Below are positions 34,701-44,937 of a DNA stretch of 64,000 nt, in pieces (within the stretch, counting starts at the first letter, position 1; each line of letters opens with the position of its first letter). A program made the translations under genes and the position numbers. Origin of the DNA: Leuctra nigra (lineage: Eukaryota > Arthropoda > Insecta > Plecoptera > Leuctridae); NCBI GenBank assembly GCA_934045905.1, contig OW203761.1:29376964-29440963 (forward strand), written 5' to 3'. The notes below the pieces were generated by a model that worked only from the letters and a program-made list of their open reading frames with translations, ran no database searches and was not told where the DNA came from.

Positions 34701-37700
34701 AAGAAGGATTAAGTATTCTGACACGTACGAAAATAATATTCCCCAGGAGTTCATGGCACATAAGCCACGTTGTCCTTTTTAAAAAAATCAATGAAAAGCA
34801 ATGGTGATATCAAAATACTAACACCGATAAACAGACACTGAAAATAAATAAACAAATCTCGTTGGGCTCTGTGGATGCTTTCACATTCACGGAGATGTTC
34901 TGTGCTAGCTGTGTGCTTCTCGACATGTCATTTGATTGAGTATCAGAGAAAGCAGAGAAAAACGTTTCGACCTGTCATTCAAAACCAAATGTTATCTTTC
35001 CAGCAGCCAAGCCCAGTTCTAACTTAGAACATAAAAAATAAAATGAGACGTAGTTATTGAATGATAAGCCATATTCTATTGAGATAAAACTTGACACTGC
35101 AAATAGGCAAAGTTTGACAAGTTTTGAAAATACAACAGTCATAGAAATATATTCGGTAAACACTCTTTCACCCCCCACCCACCCCATTCAAACAACTTGG
35201 CCAGTGTTACGGGTCGAGGGGAAGGATCAAACTAACGTAAATGCGTGGAAAGAAAGAAGGAGCGTTTACCGAATATATGTCCATGACTATGTATTCCCTT
35301 TAGTGGGTGATATAACAAAATCTTCGCTTAGCAAGATCCCGAGATCTAGGTTTTGTTCACCGAAGATATAAGGTTAGAAACATCTAGTAGTATCAGTTGG
35401 ATGAACTCTCACCCATCAAGGGGTTCGATATCGCATCGGATATTTTCACTGTCACACATTCCTTCACATCACTCTTGACTCCAAACGAGTGGCTACAATC
35501 CTTATGATAAAACCGCAGTATCCCTTCTGATATCAGGACAATCATTAGAGCTGCGAGGATGTCAAAGATGGTCTTGAACCCACCGATCCGTTTCCTCCGG
35601 CCGCGGCATTGTGGTCATCTCTACTTTCGACGCCCAAGACGCCAGCTAAAGCTATTTATAACGGCGTCGCCGGGTCCACGTGGTCGGAACGATATTCTGA
35701 TATTGGACCCGGTCCAAGGAATCAGGCGTCCACCCGGTGGCGATGTCGCAATAAACTCCATCTGATCTCGGTGTTGTTCTACTCGTTAGCGGCGAGGGAG
35801 ATGAGAGACGATCTTCGACGCTCGAGAGAGGAGTTTGTGAAAGGTGGGGTCCTTCACTGCGCGAACGTGGGCGGGCGTTGATTAGAAATCACTCTTCATC
35901 GGTCGCCGCATTCTTGAAACTCACTTATCCTCGCATTTGGACACGAAAGAGGTTCAAGTGATTAGCCCAAGTGCTATTACTTTTAATTGAAAATTGACGT
36001 AAAACTATCATCCAGAAAACTTGAGTCAGGAGTAAGGAAAATTAACATTAATTCCAGATCTTGTCTCTATAATGTTTCCTATTTTGGAATCTTGCGAGGT
36101 AAAAGATAGTTGATTTTTCAATTACTGTAATTTCTAGCTGGCGATGAAACAAAATAATCAATAGTTTGCTGATTAAATTAATCAAACTTGGTCCAAGATT
36201 TTACAAGATCATGACATTTTATATTGAAAACTTGCACTAATTGGGCAAGTAAGTACGCACCTATTAAAATATATATGTACTTTCTTGGTTTAGTATGTAC
36301 TTAAAAGTTAAACTCTGAAGTGAGGAGTAAATAGACTTTTAGCTCATAGGTACTTTCAATTTCTTTTCATTTGATACGACTTATTTTAAAACAATGCTAA
36401 CTTCAAGGATATAAGTTTTCTTTTCTAAGAAATGATTATACCCCACTGGCACTAACAATTATTAATTACGGAACATGACAAAGGTGTCTTTCTACTTCAT
36501 ATTAATTGTCAAACCTCATACTGACTGCAACGCCACGACATTGCCAACTGCAATCCATGCAATGTTTCTCGCAAGTTTGGTGACACGTACGACACACGTG
36601 GTCATACACACATCGCCCACAGCTTATCACCCAGGTAATAGTTTTTTGTCGGTGTTCTCAGAATATGTCGAAACTGAGGTCGAAGCATCCATAATGAGTC
36701 CAACTCATACATACATGTGGATAAAGAGTAATTTAGATGTAAGTTTCTTCCAACGACGTTGTTTCTTCAACCAGTCTTTGCTTTACAAATATTCACAGTG
36801 TTTCCGACATTTCGCTTATTTGTGAAGTAAAGTTTAGCTTTCAGTGACATTTGTATATATATAAATGCATCTTAGTCTAGATTTTGAAACTTTACGATCG
36901 CATTCACACCAATTGCTTTGGCATCAGATCCCTAAATACGTCTTGGCATAATATCCAATATTTCACAAAAGTTACGCCTCTTTGATTCTTGTTTGGCTAA
37001 GTGGGCTAACAAAATAACGCCAACTGCCGCTTATTGTACGTAATCAAGCTGTGATTTTGAACCCTATCATTCAGATCGTGTCAAGTCACACCTTATAATT
37101 CATGCTAATTCTCATTTGATCCACGCTTGAATCAGATTCACTCACGAGTCACGGCCAACTTACTTGACGCAGACAGAATCTGTGTCACTTCGCTGTGTCG
37201 CCAGCAATATCTGGAGCAGAATCATTCAATACTTCGGTCTACAAATTTGACACAATATTATACGGCTTTGTGTATTGATCCCTTACAGTCGCAGATATTA
37301 TGCAGGCTACATTGAATTCGTTTGAGAATCTACCTTTATTACGCTGCGGCTTTCATGGAAGCCAGAATAGAAGGTAATTCAGTGCCAGAATCGGACGTAC
37401 AACATTTTATTACTTCGGTTGTTGCCTTTTAGCCCCTTGAAGCTGAAAAGCATTTCGAGTTTGAAATGAGACACAACTCGGCAATTTGTAAACAATTCTT
37501 TGAACCTTCGAGGTCAAACAATTACGTATGGCATAACGATTGGGTGTGGAATAGTTATACAATTATTTTATTCGGCTTCTTGTGTTTTGAACCTTATTGG
37601 TATCCAACATGAGTCAACGACGGCGTGACTGCTGACAGCCAGGTTATCAGCGACTGACTAATAACGAGGGAACTTGTTCCAAATTATTCCAGTGATAAGT

Positions 37701-39008
37701 TCTTGTCTGCGCCATACCTTGCGTAAACGTTACAAGGGAATATGCAATCAGCAAATGACGAGTGGACGTCGTATTATTTAAATAATATGAAAACAATATG
37801 TAAATTTGTATAATAGAATAGGAAATCTACTATATTATAATATAATAGGTTGAAATTACTGACGAAATGTGACACTATATAGGTAAATACTACTGATGCT
37901 TGGGTAGGTATTCATTTTAAATAGATGTGATTAATTTGATTTATTATTTGATCGAACCGAACATGTTCGCTGTAATTGTGCTGTACTTACTCTAAAAGGC
38001 TACTTTGTTAACTAAACTTGAGGGTCTTAGTTAAACAATGGTTAATTAATACAACCTTGACGATTGTTTTTGTAATCATTATCTCTGAGGAAGATTTTCA
38101 ACTCGTGCCTAAAGCTAGACACATTCCATAGCACGCTTTTAAAGTTTAAAATCCGGTTATCTCCTATGGGAGAGGTGGACTGCTAGCTCTACAGGTGTCT
38201 CTTGCAATACGTACTACCAAAGTTCCTACGTACAGTTCATAACAATGAAATGAGAAATAATACATAAGCTGTAAGTCACCTAAGACTTATAATGTTTTAC
38301 AAACAGTAGTGATAAGGATGATTAGTATTGTTGAATAAAAATAGAATGATTATTTTATCAGGAAAGTGCGAGAGCGTCACTCGATTAGCATTGCTGGCAG
38401 GGGTGTCCCGAAGCAGTAATTATGTACCATGTTTTTCAGCTATTATTAGGGAGAAAGCTGTGAAAGGAATTGATTGAAGTATTTGATCTCCCTGGACACA
38501 CCTCTTTGCAATGTGTGTCTGTGCTTTTACAGGAATGTGAACTTTAGAGAGACTATGCATCTGAGCTTTAGAACTGTTGTACACACACATGGATTGCCTG
38601 TGCTATGGTGGGCATGACATAATTAACTCGAAGTTAACAAGTACATCACAAGTATCTACATATAAGGTCAAACTGGCAGGTAAACTACCTACACGATATG
38701 CCGTCATTCAGTGTAATGCACAATGGTTTTCATGACAACACATTTGCAAATATCGCGACCTATCTCAAATGTTCCCAGTTTGTCACTGCCCTCTACATAA
38801 ACCATTGACGACTACTACATAAACCGACGTGTCGTCGTCTTACCACTTGTATGAGCTTGAGGAATCCGGGAATCGTGCGGAAGTAGTCAAAGTTCAACGT
38901 AATCCCCGCCAATCCCTGACCCTGTCCGGGATCGGACTTGACCGTCGGCTGCGTATGTCCCGGACTGGCATTGTCCTGGGTCACTGTGATCGACGTTTCC
39001 GTCATCAT
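22354..39008 (-). CDS. CMTM4/plasmolipin-like MARVEL protein (176 residues, 4 coding exons)
   Basis: Join 39008-38844, 24297-24130, 23109-22993 and 22434-22354, all phase 0 with GT..AG introns; intron 1 spans 14.5 kb. Exon 1 encodes a Thr/Gln-rich cytosolic N-terminus and NFDYFRTIPGFLKLIQV. Exon 2 gives helix 1 (AFGIICMACASPALL) and helix 2 (WFLFVVVSSFIATLIWCFVY). Exon 3 gives LNTAIITVLYLIAFIVQLAV (helix 3) and a loop with SSNLAAG. Exon 4 gives helix 4 (FGLFNFLAYVAGTYFLYIEW). FDxxYxRTxPGxLK, the LN-x-x-I helix 3 and the SN-x-AAG-FGxFN block fit the CKLF-like MARVEL (CMTM) group, small membrane proteins of vesicular and plasma-membrane organisation. The start is the first of two adjacent in-frame ATGs; upstream in-frame sequence is open but lacks an ATG. 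The link between exon 1 and the rest rests on phase and motif continuity across a long intron. Confidence 0.84.
22435..22992 (-). other. CMTM-like intron 3 with MITE remnants
   Basis: 22525-22712 holds two or three degenerate pieces of the 9059-9201 foldback family (CTGCTAAATTTTAAACAGTT, ATTGCCATGACAACAACCAA). The rest is plain. Confidence 0.6.
22993..23109 (-). CDS. CMTM-like exon 3
   Basis: 39 codons; acceptor TTCAG|GAA at 23109, donor GCGGGG|GTAAGA at 22993/22992. Helix 3 plus the loop that ends in SSNLAAG. Confidence 0.86.
23110..24129 (-). other. CMTM-like intron 2
   Basis: No gene seen. Contains CGCAGTGAGTATAAATGTCT at 23819-23838, repeated in the hairpin at 27274-27318. The donor is TCG|GTAACA at 24129. 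Confidence 0.55.
24130..24297 (-). CDS. CMTM-like exon 2 (full-length copy)
   Basis: 56 codons; acceptor CTGCAG|GCT at 24297. Encodes helices 1 and 2. It is the only copy with the complete exon; three partial copies lie directly upstream. Confidence 0.87.
24236..24612 (-). repeat. 97-bp tandem array duplicating the 5' part of CMTM-like exon 2 (4 copies)
   Basis: Acceptor junctions recur at 24297, 24394, 24491 and 24588, exactly 97 bp apart. Each unit has about 60 bp of exon 2 (up to GGTHW) and about 37 bp of the preceding intron with its CAG. Copies 2-4 run on to FH or CH and then TGA. The outermost copy differs slightly in its intron side (CATAGATCAC). Confidence 0.93.
25583..25817 (+). mobile_element. 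SINE/LINE-tail-like repeat with (GACA)n
   Basis: Begins CTAGCTGACCCGCCCGGCGT, contains TGGCTGAGATAGGTCAAAGG and ends in about 12 GACA units (25752-25798) followed by GGTATAGAT. This head and tetranucleotide tail are typical of widely dispersed invertebrate retroposons; the exact family is not identified. Confidence 0.65.
27274..27318. repeat. Perfect 20-bp stem hairpin
   Basis: CATAGACATTTATACTCACT, five-base loop AACGC, then AGTGAGTATAAATGTCTATG. The right arm plus loop (25 bp) is repeated at 23818-23842 within the same gene. Confidence 0.9.
29555..29675. mobile_element. Compact foldback element
   Basis: Arms TAGGCTACATTTCACCAAGA / TCTTGATGAAACGCAGCCTT enclose four alternating copies of TAAACC(C/T)GGTTTA. 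About 120 bp; almost the entire unit is self-complementary. Confidence 0.75.
29772..29838. repeat. Palindrome beside the large repeat
   Basis: AAGCTAGCTACTAATTTTTT and its complement AAAAAATTAGTAGCTATAGC flank TAGATAGTCCTATCTA. It abuts the hairpin end of the repeat at 29870. Confidence 0.7.
29870..31697 (-). mobile_element. Large dispersed repeat, copy 2 (possible Helentron/HINE-type element)
   Basis: Reverse-oriented homologue of 3076-4383, but longer because its internal blocks are amplified. GCCATTTTGAAACCGGAAGT recurs with spacing near 270 bp (about 30298, 30568, 30837, 31104), interleaved with GAAACCGGAAATGACGTCA blocks (about 30428, 30700, degenerate at 30968). One end is the long foldback (31335-31697); the other is the GTGGAGCG hairpin at about 29874-29896. 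No protein-coding capacity. Confidence 0.75.
31335..31697. repeat. Long foldback end of the large repeat, copy 2
   Basis: Near-identical to the foldback at 3076-3451: CCCATAAAAAACACTCCGTG on the left, its complement on the right, about 150-bp arms. Confidence 0.9.
33411..33947. mobile_element. Foldback MITE with TAAAGCCTGATT termini (about 537 bp)
   Basis: Left arm TAAAGCCTGATTTACACTGT then TCAAGTTTGCTTTCAAGTCC; the right arm is its complement with few changes for about 50 bp. Inside are many copies of CTTGAATTCAA. No ORF. Confidence 0.85.
35147..35278. repeat. Small inverted-repeat unit
   Basis: ATATATTCGGTAAAC at the left and GTTTACCGAATATAT at the right enclose about 100 bp including a C-rich stretch. 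Possibly a tiny MITE. Confidence 0.6.
35413..35614 (-). other. Unassigned coding-like segment with a membrane helix
   Basis: Minus strand is open from a TGA (35615-35617) to a good donor, CTTGATGG|GTGAGAG or one base earlier, at 35413. It reads CRGRRKR, then GGFKTIFDILAALMIVLISE (hydrophobic helix), then GILRFYHKDC and a polar tail with KSDVKECVTVK. The charge followed by a helix looks protein-like. No in-frame ATG precedes the helix, and upstream in the same frame (from an ATG at about 35761) the reading is broken by TAG and TGA. A TATA-like TATAAATAG lies at 35652-35660. It could be an internal exon of a gene nested in the CMTM-like intron, or a pseudo-exon. Function unknown. Confidence 0.25.
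35652..35660 (-). promoter_or_regulatory. TATA-like box within a GC-rich segment
   Basis: Minus-strand TATAAATAG inside a GC-rich stretch (35590-35880). It would place a start near 35625-35630, just upstream of the coding-like segment. Motif only. Confidence 0.25.
38844..39008 (-). CDS. CMTM-like exon 1
   Basis: 55 codons from ATG (39006-39008; a second ATG follows immediately) to CAAGTG|GTAAGA (donor at 38843). Encodes the cytosolic N-terminus and the FRTIPGFLKLIQV segment at the start of the MARVEL domain. Confidence 0.82.
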
Positions 39009-39275
39009 CGTCTGCACTGGCACTGATTGTCCACTAGAACTTACACTGGCACTAGCACAAGTCAGCAACGCTCGGCAGCAAGCGACCAAACAGACTAGCC
39101 TCGACGAGCCAACGTGTACCCCTCCATCTCCTCGCACTCCCTTCCATCGTACATTCGTTATCTCTCTCGAGGGTATTCTTATTAGAACTCTACCTTTGTC
39201 TGTCTTTGTTTTTTTCTCTACCTTTGCTGAACCGGTCTGTAGTATAGCCTCCTAGCAGGGACTTTGTCATCTCTC

Positions 39276-39281
39276 TTTATA
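39276..39281 (-). promoter_or_regulatory. Possible TATA box of the CMTM-like gene
   Basis: Minus strand GTGTATAAAGAG, about 270 bp upstream of the start codon, would set transcription near 39250. A TCAGT initiator also exists closer in (about 39024). Either is plausible. Confidence 0.35.
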
Positions 39282-40210
39282 CACCTGTTGCGTTATCATG
39301 TTCTTGTTGATGTTTGCAATTATTGAATGTAGCTGATAGCATGTAAAAGGGGCGGTGGAGGGAATTGACGTCATATATGAGATAAACATATCCGGATTTC
39401 CTCTCCAAAACGCCGACAGTTTCCGAGTATGTCTGTTGCGCAGAAAGACAACATTTCAAACTCTGAAGTTGCTCATCGTGTGTATAGACGACTTGTAGAT
39501 AGTCCCGTTACACAGCCAGCTTGATTCTAAAACCATTACCTTGGCGACCTAAAAAATGTTCCATGTTATTTTGTAGCTTTTATCGAGAGGTCATTGACTA
39601 TCTTCAGCTCTATCTGGAAGGTGAATATTAATCGCGGATTGATTGAGATAGAAGAACAGAGTACACAAATCGTTTTGAATGAGATTAATGATTCTTTATA
39701 TTTACCGTTTTTCCCATCATAAAGGATTAATTGGACAAGAATGAGAAACAAGGAATGGGTTGAACCTGTATTTGGTTGAACCATAACATTTTGCTTCTGG
39801 CTATTCCCAGATTATAAAATAATTAGTGTACATAATTTGATAATTTACGATGTTATCGTCAAACGTACGTTATCGTAATAAGAGATAATTTACCGTTTTA
39901 GAAATGATTAACTGGTTCTGTCACTTCCAGTGATTCGCTAAAACATTATTGTTTTTGCTTGAGCAGGTAATTGTTCTGAAGATTTACTCAAGGATGTGCA
40001 TTATTTCAATAATAATGACACAATTAATTTTCGTTCTCACAGTCTTCAGCTAATTAATACATACTTGTGCAATTAAAGAATGTTTTTGCCACAACTTCCA
40101 TACGTATTTATCAGTAAAAAACCTCTTTTGATATTAGAACCTTAGAATATGTTCTTTTGCACTGTTCCAGCACAAAACAGTTCAAATTATTCAAAAATAA
40201 ATCATCTTGT

Positions 40211-40335
40211 TTGGGCCAGTTTTTCAATAATATTCTGTTGCAAAACAGTCATTCAAATTCAAGGAATGTCATTGGCTATGCCATGACCAATCCTAATAAA
40301 CTGTTTAAAATTAAGCAGAGTATTGAAAGTGGCCA
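40211..40335. mobile_element. Foldback MITE, further copy of the 9059-9201 family
   Basis: GGGCCAGTTTTTCAATAATA at the left, GCAGAGTATTGAAAGTGGCC at the right, with ATGCCATGACCAATCC in the centre. Confidence 0.6.
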
Positions 40336-41204
40336 AAAAATTAAATCTAGCTAGACGTCACGGCTCTAACTCTTCCGATTTCCATCGTCATAGTGTAGCG
40401 AAACCCAGCCAGTCAATACGTCATGTGTAATGGCTATCTTTCTATACACTGTGCCATCGTCCAAAGTAGCCGCCTACTTTACCGGCGAAGCAAACTTCAG
40501 TCAACCGCCACAGATGGCAGTAAACTACAGTGCGGCAGGTTTTGTTTGGTGCCAACAGCAGATGTTATTTTACGTTCGTTGGCTTTTTGCTTTGGGTTGG
40601 CATTCGTTGCATGGTGTTTGGTGATGTCTGTGCGTAGTCTGCGCCAAGTGGGGTATTCTGAGTAGAAATGGCATGGAATATTGTGTTTCAAGAATAATAT
40701 TACGACATGTGCTAACTACTGTGCCGAACCAAAACGTAAAACTGAAGGGCGGGAAATAGGTAAGTTGGGAAATATAGCCTCTTTAATTCATAATTTGACT
40801 CTCATTTCGATGCTCGGAAGTGAGAAAGGGCTGGAAAGGTCTTTGTTTACATCTGTCACTGGTGCATAATAATGTTTGCATACTCATTATTGATCAAAAT
40901 TTGTTCACATTTTAAAATACAAATTTGGTTAACACTAGTGTTGTTAGTTTTAATTAGACTTTTCATGTCTTGCGTTAATTTTCTTTCATTAATTAATAAA
41001 TTCATAATTAATTTACAGGAAATACACAGAGAAGTTACCTGATAATATTGTTTTTTACCTTCTAAAATTTTAAAACAAATTCTTGCACCTGCTAAAGATT
41101 TTCGAATGATTTGCTTTGTTTTCGTGACACACTTTCGTAATTATTGATTTACCCCTATTCCGTGTATTTGTGGACGGGACGGCGCGCGCGCTCCTGGGGT
41201 GCTG

Positions 41205-41228
41205 TGGGTGGGGGTGGGGGTGGGGGGT
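41205..41228 (+). other. G-quadruplex-capable tract
   Basis: GGGTGGGGGTGGGGGTGGGG: four G runs separated by single T. It lies next to GGCGCGCGCG in a CpG-rich patch. Confidence 0.6.
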
Positions 41229-41744
41229 GCACAATGAACTGTTATGTCTCTGTCTTGCGCACGTGATAAGACCGCGTTATCGCGAGCGAGCTGCATTATC
41301 TCCGACGTGTTTTATATATTGATCCGTCGCTGCATCGGAATCGGAGGTCGACAAGTTGACTTCTAATGAAGTACAGACAACTTGAAATGCCAAGAAAACC
41401 GTTGCAGAAGAGGATTAAATATGGTCTTATGTTTCTTTGTTCACTCCATACAAGTTTTTTTACTCCGATCAGAAGATACGTTTTTATTTCCTTAAAGTTG
41501 TCTTCTGAAGTTTAAACGATTGTATAATAGTTCTTCGAATTTCGTCTGGTGACGACGATGACTGTTAATCTTCGTCATCATAAATAACCTTTCAAATTAT
41601 TCGTCACATCATTCCGAGTCCTCTTCCGGGTTCCAAAACCAAATTAGTTAACCTGTAAAGATAACTAATTTTTTTCTTGTTTGTTTATCGGGTCTTTGTC
41701 CTCTTGGACTCTTTGAGACGTTCAATCTCAACTATATTGTACCA

Positions 41745-41860
41745 TCTCGACTGCAAGAGCAGACACACTTGATTTGCCTCAAGCTTCATCTGCAACTCAA
41801 GGTGACCGGGATTCGAACCCCACTCACGTTATCCAGCACATGAATTGTGTTGCCAAGGCG
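41745..41860 (-). mobile_element. tRNA-derived SINE-like fragment
   Basis: Minus strand carries a consensus Pol III B box (GGTTCGAATCCC) about 40 bp after TTGGCAACACAATTCATGTG. The flanks do not fold as a tRNA. Confidence 0.4.
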
Positions 41861-43309
41861 GCGTGTATGAAACATTTTCGAACAAAAGTCACGTTCCGAA
41901 GGAGCTATTAGGTAGTGCAAGTAACGTTATGAAATAATACTCCACAGTGGTTGGAGAAGAATAATACAATTTTTTAATGTCAAAATGAATGGAAAAGGAA
42001 GTTATACAATAATGTGACATATTGTCGTGTGTCCGAAGAGTTGCGAATGGATGATCAATGAACGGGATGCTGCGCTGCATCCTGTGAGGAAGCGAGGGCA
42101 TTGCGCCGGCATGACGCGGGCGGTGACCGGTTTCCTCGTCGTGACCTCTTCTTCAGTTCGTCGACGTCGTCCTCAAGTCGATCTATGTCAGAGTCGCACC
42201 TCGCGAGACGCCTTGACCGGTTACACGCATCTTCTTTTGCAAATGCAGCAGGCGACTTGGCAAACACAATCATTTCTCTCATGCAAATTATATTGTGGTT
42301 GAGAGGAGCTGAGTTATAGACATTAATTGTGGAACGAGTTTCTTTTGGGTACACTGCGTTTTTTTGTCGCGCCTTTGGTCTGAGATTTCGTGGCCCACTT
42401 TCGTAGCTATGAATTGGGAGCTCACTGAGGCTTTACTGTTATTTCATAGTAAGTCGTAACATTACAGGCAACACCATTACCTACCGCGTTTGTCGAATAA
42501 GTACTGATTGTAAGTCAATTTGCGATCAACACCTGGCTAATGGCCATTTATAACTGTTCGATATTTACTATTGATGTAATCTTGGTGTATCTGATCTTCG
42601 TATATGATGACATTCTTCATACGCTCTAATTTGTATTCAATAAGCAAATGCGCACAATTGTGTAGCTTGGAAATAAATAGAGAGTGTCACAACTATTTGA
42701 TACGCTGAATTGTTGAAGGCATTTTACAATTTCCAGAAATTCCGCTTTCATATCGTAGTATATTGCCAGGACAAACCCCATTTTTATTACCTTTTATTAC
42801 TATAATTTTATTTTGTTATTATTGCTAAGCTTACTGGCTTTATATATTTACTGGCATTGGCTTTAACTGATTTATACCTGTTTCCGATTACTTTATCAAC
42901 GATGATTGCAAAACTTGTCCTCTATCGGTTTCCTGGTAATATATTTGGTTTCCTTGTAATTTATATAATAATTACTAAAATATGGAGCAACTATAACTAC
43001 TTATTCCTAAAGTAGAAAGAAAGAATCCTGCATGCAATCAATTTCTACTCCCTGGTTTAAATTGCACCCATTTGTATTGTGTTTTATCTTGTGTGAAAAA
43101 TGATCAAAATCTCAAATGCACTAATTTGATATACACATTTACATTTAAAAACAATAATTTCCATTAAAAAATAAGGAAATTCTTTAATTTGAAGCAAACC
43201 GATTGTTTCTCTGTCTGCCGCTTCCCAGCAGAATACAATAAAACAGAAACAATTAACCGCGTCGAGTACATAATGACAGCGAGAGCAGTGGCGCAGAGGC
43301 GCTGTGTGT

Positions 43310-43526
43310 GCAGTTTACACTTTCACCGTTTGTTCGCTAAAACACTTGTTTCTCCTTCTCTCGTTACACTCCCACGCGCTCTGTCCGCCTACCGGCGACT
43401 CTGTATAGGCTTTCACCTGACGTCTGCAGACGCATGTGTGGCCAATGTGTATCCGTTGCAAAGTGCACCGAGAGACAAGCCTGTCTTGGCGAGTTTCATA
43501 GTTAGTGGGATGAGTTGAATGAGTTG
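43310..43526 (+). promoter_or_regulatory. Candidate promoter and untranslated first exon of the KLHL26 gene
   Basis: A locally GC/CpG-rich segment in AT-rich surroundings, with an initiator-like GCAGTTTACAC (about 43311) and a good donor GAGTTG|GTAAGC at 43526/43527. It is the nearest such segment upstream of the acceptor at 44740. Inference only. Confidence 0.35.
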
Positions 43527-44740
43527 GTAAGCTAAACGATGTCAATTTAATTTTCTCTTTCTGTCATGAGTGAGTGTATTGATTTTAAATATTTAAATGT
43601 CAGATGTTACTGCTAACTTCTTTGTACCAAGGTACCTTTAATAATCATGCTGTTTTAGTCATTACATGTTGTAATTTGCACCGATGCCCATTCAAGACAA
43701 TTTGCAGGGCAAAATTCCCACTGTGACGATTATAAATTTCTTTCATATTCTGTTGCTCATCTTGGACCATTAGTCAACCGTGTTGGTTGTATCGATAGCG
43801 GAATTTGAAGTTATGAGTTCAGTTAATTGTATCAACAATTTGATTAGGTACCTAACCTATTCTTATATCTACAATATTTACCTACTTTGCTTAATTTTTA
43901 GTCTAATTTTTTTTATTTTTTATTGTTAGAATGGACATCATCCTGTTATAGTACAATCAATGTTTGGTCATTCTTTGGTGTTTGTTAGACGGATATGTTT
44001 CTACAGGATCGAATTTGGAGTGTACAATCAGGTTGTAATGTTGCCCGGATGCATGACTTGCTTCTGGCTGTTTGTCGAGTGTTAATCGTTGTTTGATGGC
44101 CAGGTTCTCTTGTCTACGCTTGAACACAGCTATCTGGGTTAGCGCGAGGAAGAGGTCCACAATGAACTCATTTCAATGTCGTTACTAAACTCGGAGTACT
44201 CGAATTCACTCTCAAATCATTCGGAAATGAGTGCAGAGCAGGATCGTAAATCGTGGCCCTTCAATCCGATTCAATCGGAATGAAATCAGCCAATAGGTCC
44301 AAAATGTAAAAACGTGAGTGGACGTAAATTGGAGTTACGTAATCGTGATTTGTCCAGTCGCTGGTAACTTGCCGAGTCACTGCCCACGGCCACATGTTTT
44401 GATATGCACTGCTATCAAAAATACAATTTCTTACCTGTTTTGTGCTAAAAATATATTTATCATGAAGTACCTACCGTTGCGTACTATCTGTATAAGATCC
44501 TACACTACCACCTTCTTATATGCAGGGTCCGTATATAGAGCGTCAGTGCGTTTTCTTTTAATTTTTCTTTTAACCAATCACAAGTCCGCCGCTCTATTTG
44601 AACATTCTTATCAAAAGCAGCAACGATTAATTTGTAAAAAGCGCAAACGGCAAAACAATCTGTGCGAACGCAGCTTTAGGCTCACTTATCGACGTCACAA
44701 AATATCAACATATTCCGACATGCTGCTTCATTGTTCTCAG

Positions 44741-44775
44741 ATTGTCAGCAGTGGCACTGAGTGAATGGCTGCACA
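44741..44775 (+). other. 5'UTR of KLHL26 coding exon 1, with a four-codon upstream ORF
   Basis: Acceptor TTGTTCTCAG|ATT at 44740/44741. An upstream ATG at 44765 reads Met-Ala-Ala-Gln-stop, and its TGA (44777-44779) overlaps the main ATG at 44776 as ATGA. Confidence 0.55.
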
Positions 44776-44937
44776 ATGACGCGCGTCAGGGAATGGGGCC
44801 TGCAAGATCGGCCACTCAACACAGTGCAGTTTGAGTCACCCTCACACACAGGGACAGTCCTAGTCGGTCTCAACGCCCTCAGGTCCAAGGGGCTGCTTCT
44901 GGATGTCACGCTCATCGCTGAGGGACAGGCCTTCCAG
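44776..44937 (+). CDS. KLHL26: KLHL26 coding exon 1
   Basis: 54 codons, MTRVREWGLQ to EGQAFQ, donor CAG|GTAAGT. Contains the N-terminal extension and the start of the BTB fold. Confidence 0.88.

Larger units (their letters stand above)
24613..38843 (-). other. CMTM-like intron 1 (14.2 kb remainder)
   Basis: A large intron filled with dispersed repeats, listed separately: SINE-like at 25.6 kb, hairpin at 27.3 kb, foldback at 29.6 kb, large repeat copy 2 at 29.9-31.7 kb, foldback at 33.4-33.9 kb and a small foldback at 35.1 kb. A coding-like segment lies at 35.4-35.6 kb. ORFs at 27210-27476 and 27616-28057 (minus) are open but match nothing I recognise and contain frame breaks at both ends. 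Confidence 0.6.
39300..43300. other. Divergent intergenic region between the CMTM-like and KLHL26 genes
   Basis: Head-to-head spacing of about 4 kb. It contains a MITE at 40211-40335 (same family as 9059-9201), a G-rich quadruplex-capable stretch (41205-41228) in a CpG-rich patch, and a SINE-like piece near 41745-41860. The overlapping ORFs at 40423-40665 and 42027-42354 have no recognisable product. Confidence 0.5.

Noticed and set aside
40423..40691. Three overlapping ORFs in one locally GC-balanced stretch
   Set aside because: Open on both strands at once, with no domain and no splice signals in a consistent frame.
42027..42354. ORFs on both strands with Ser/Arg-rich and coiled-coil-like stretches
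   Set aside because: Overlapping in several frames with low complexity. No supporting context.
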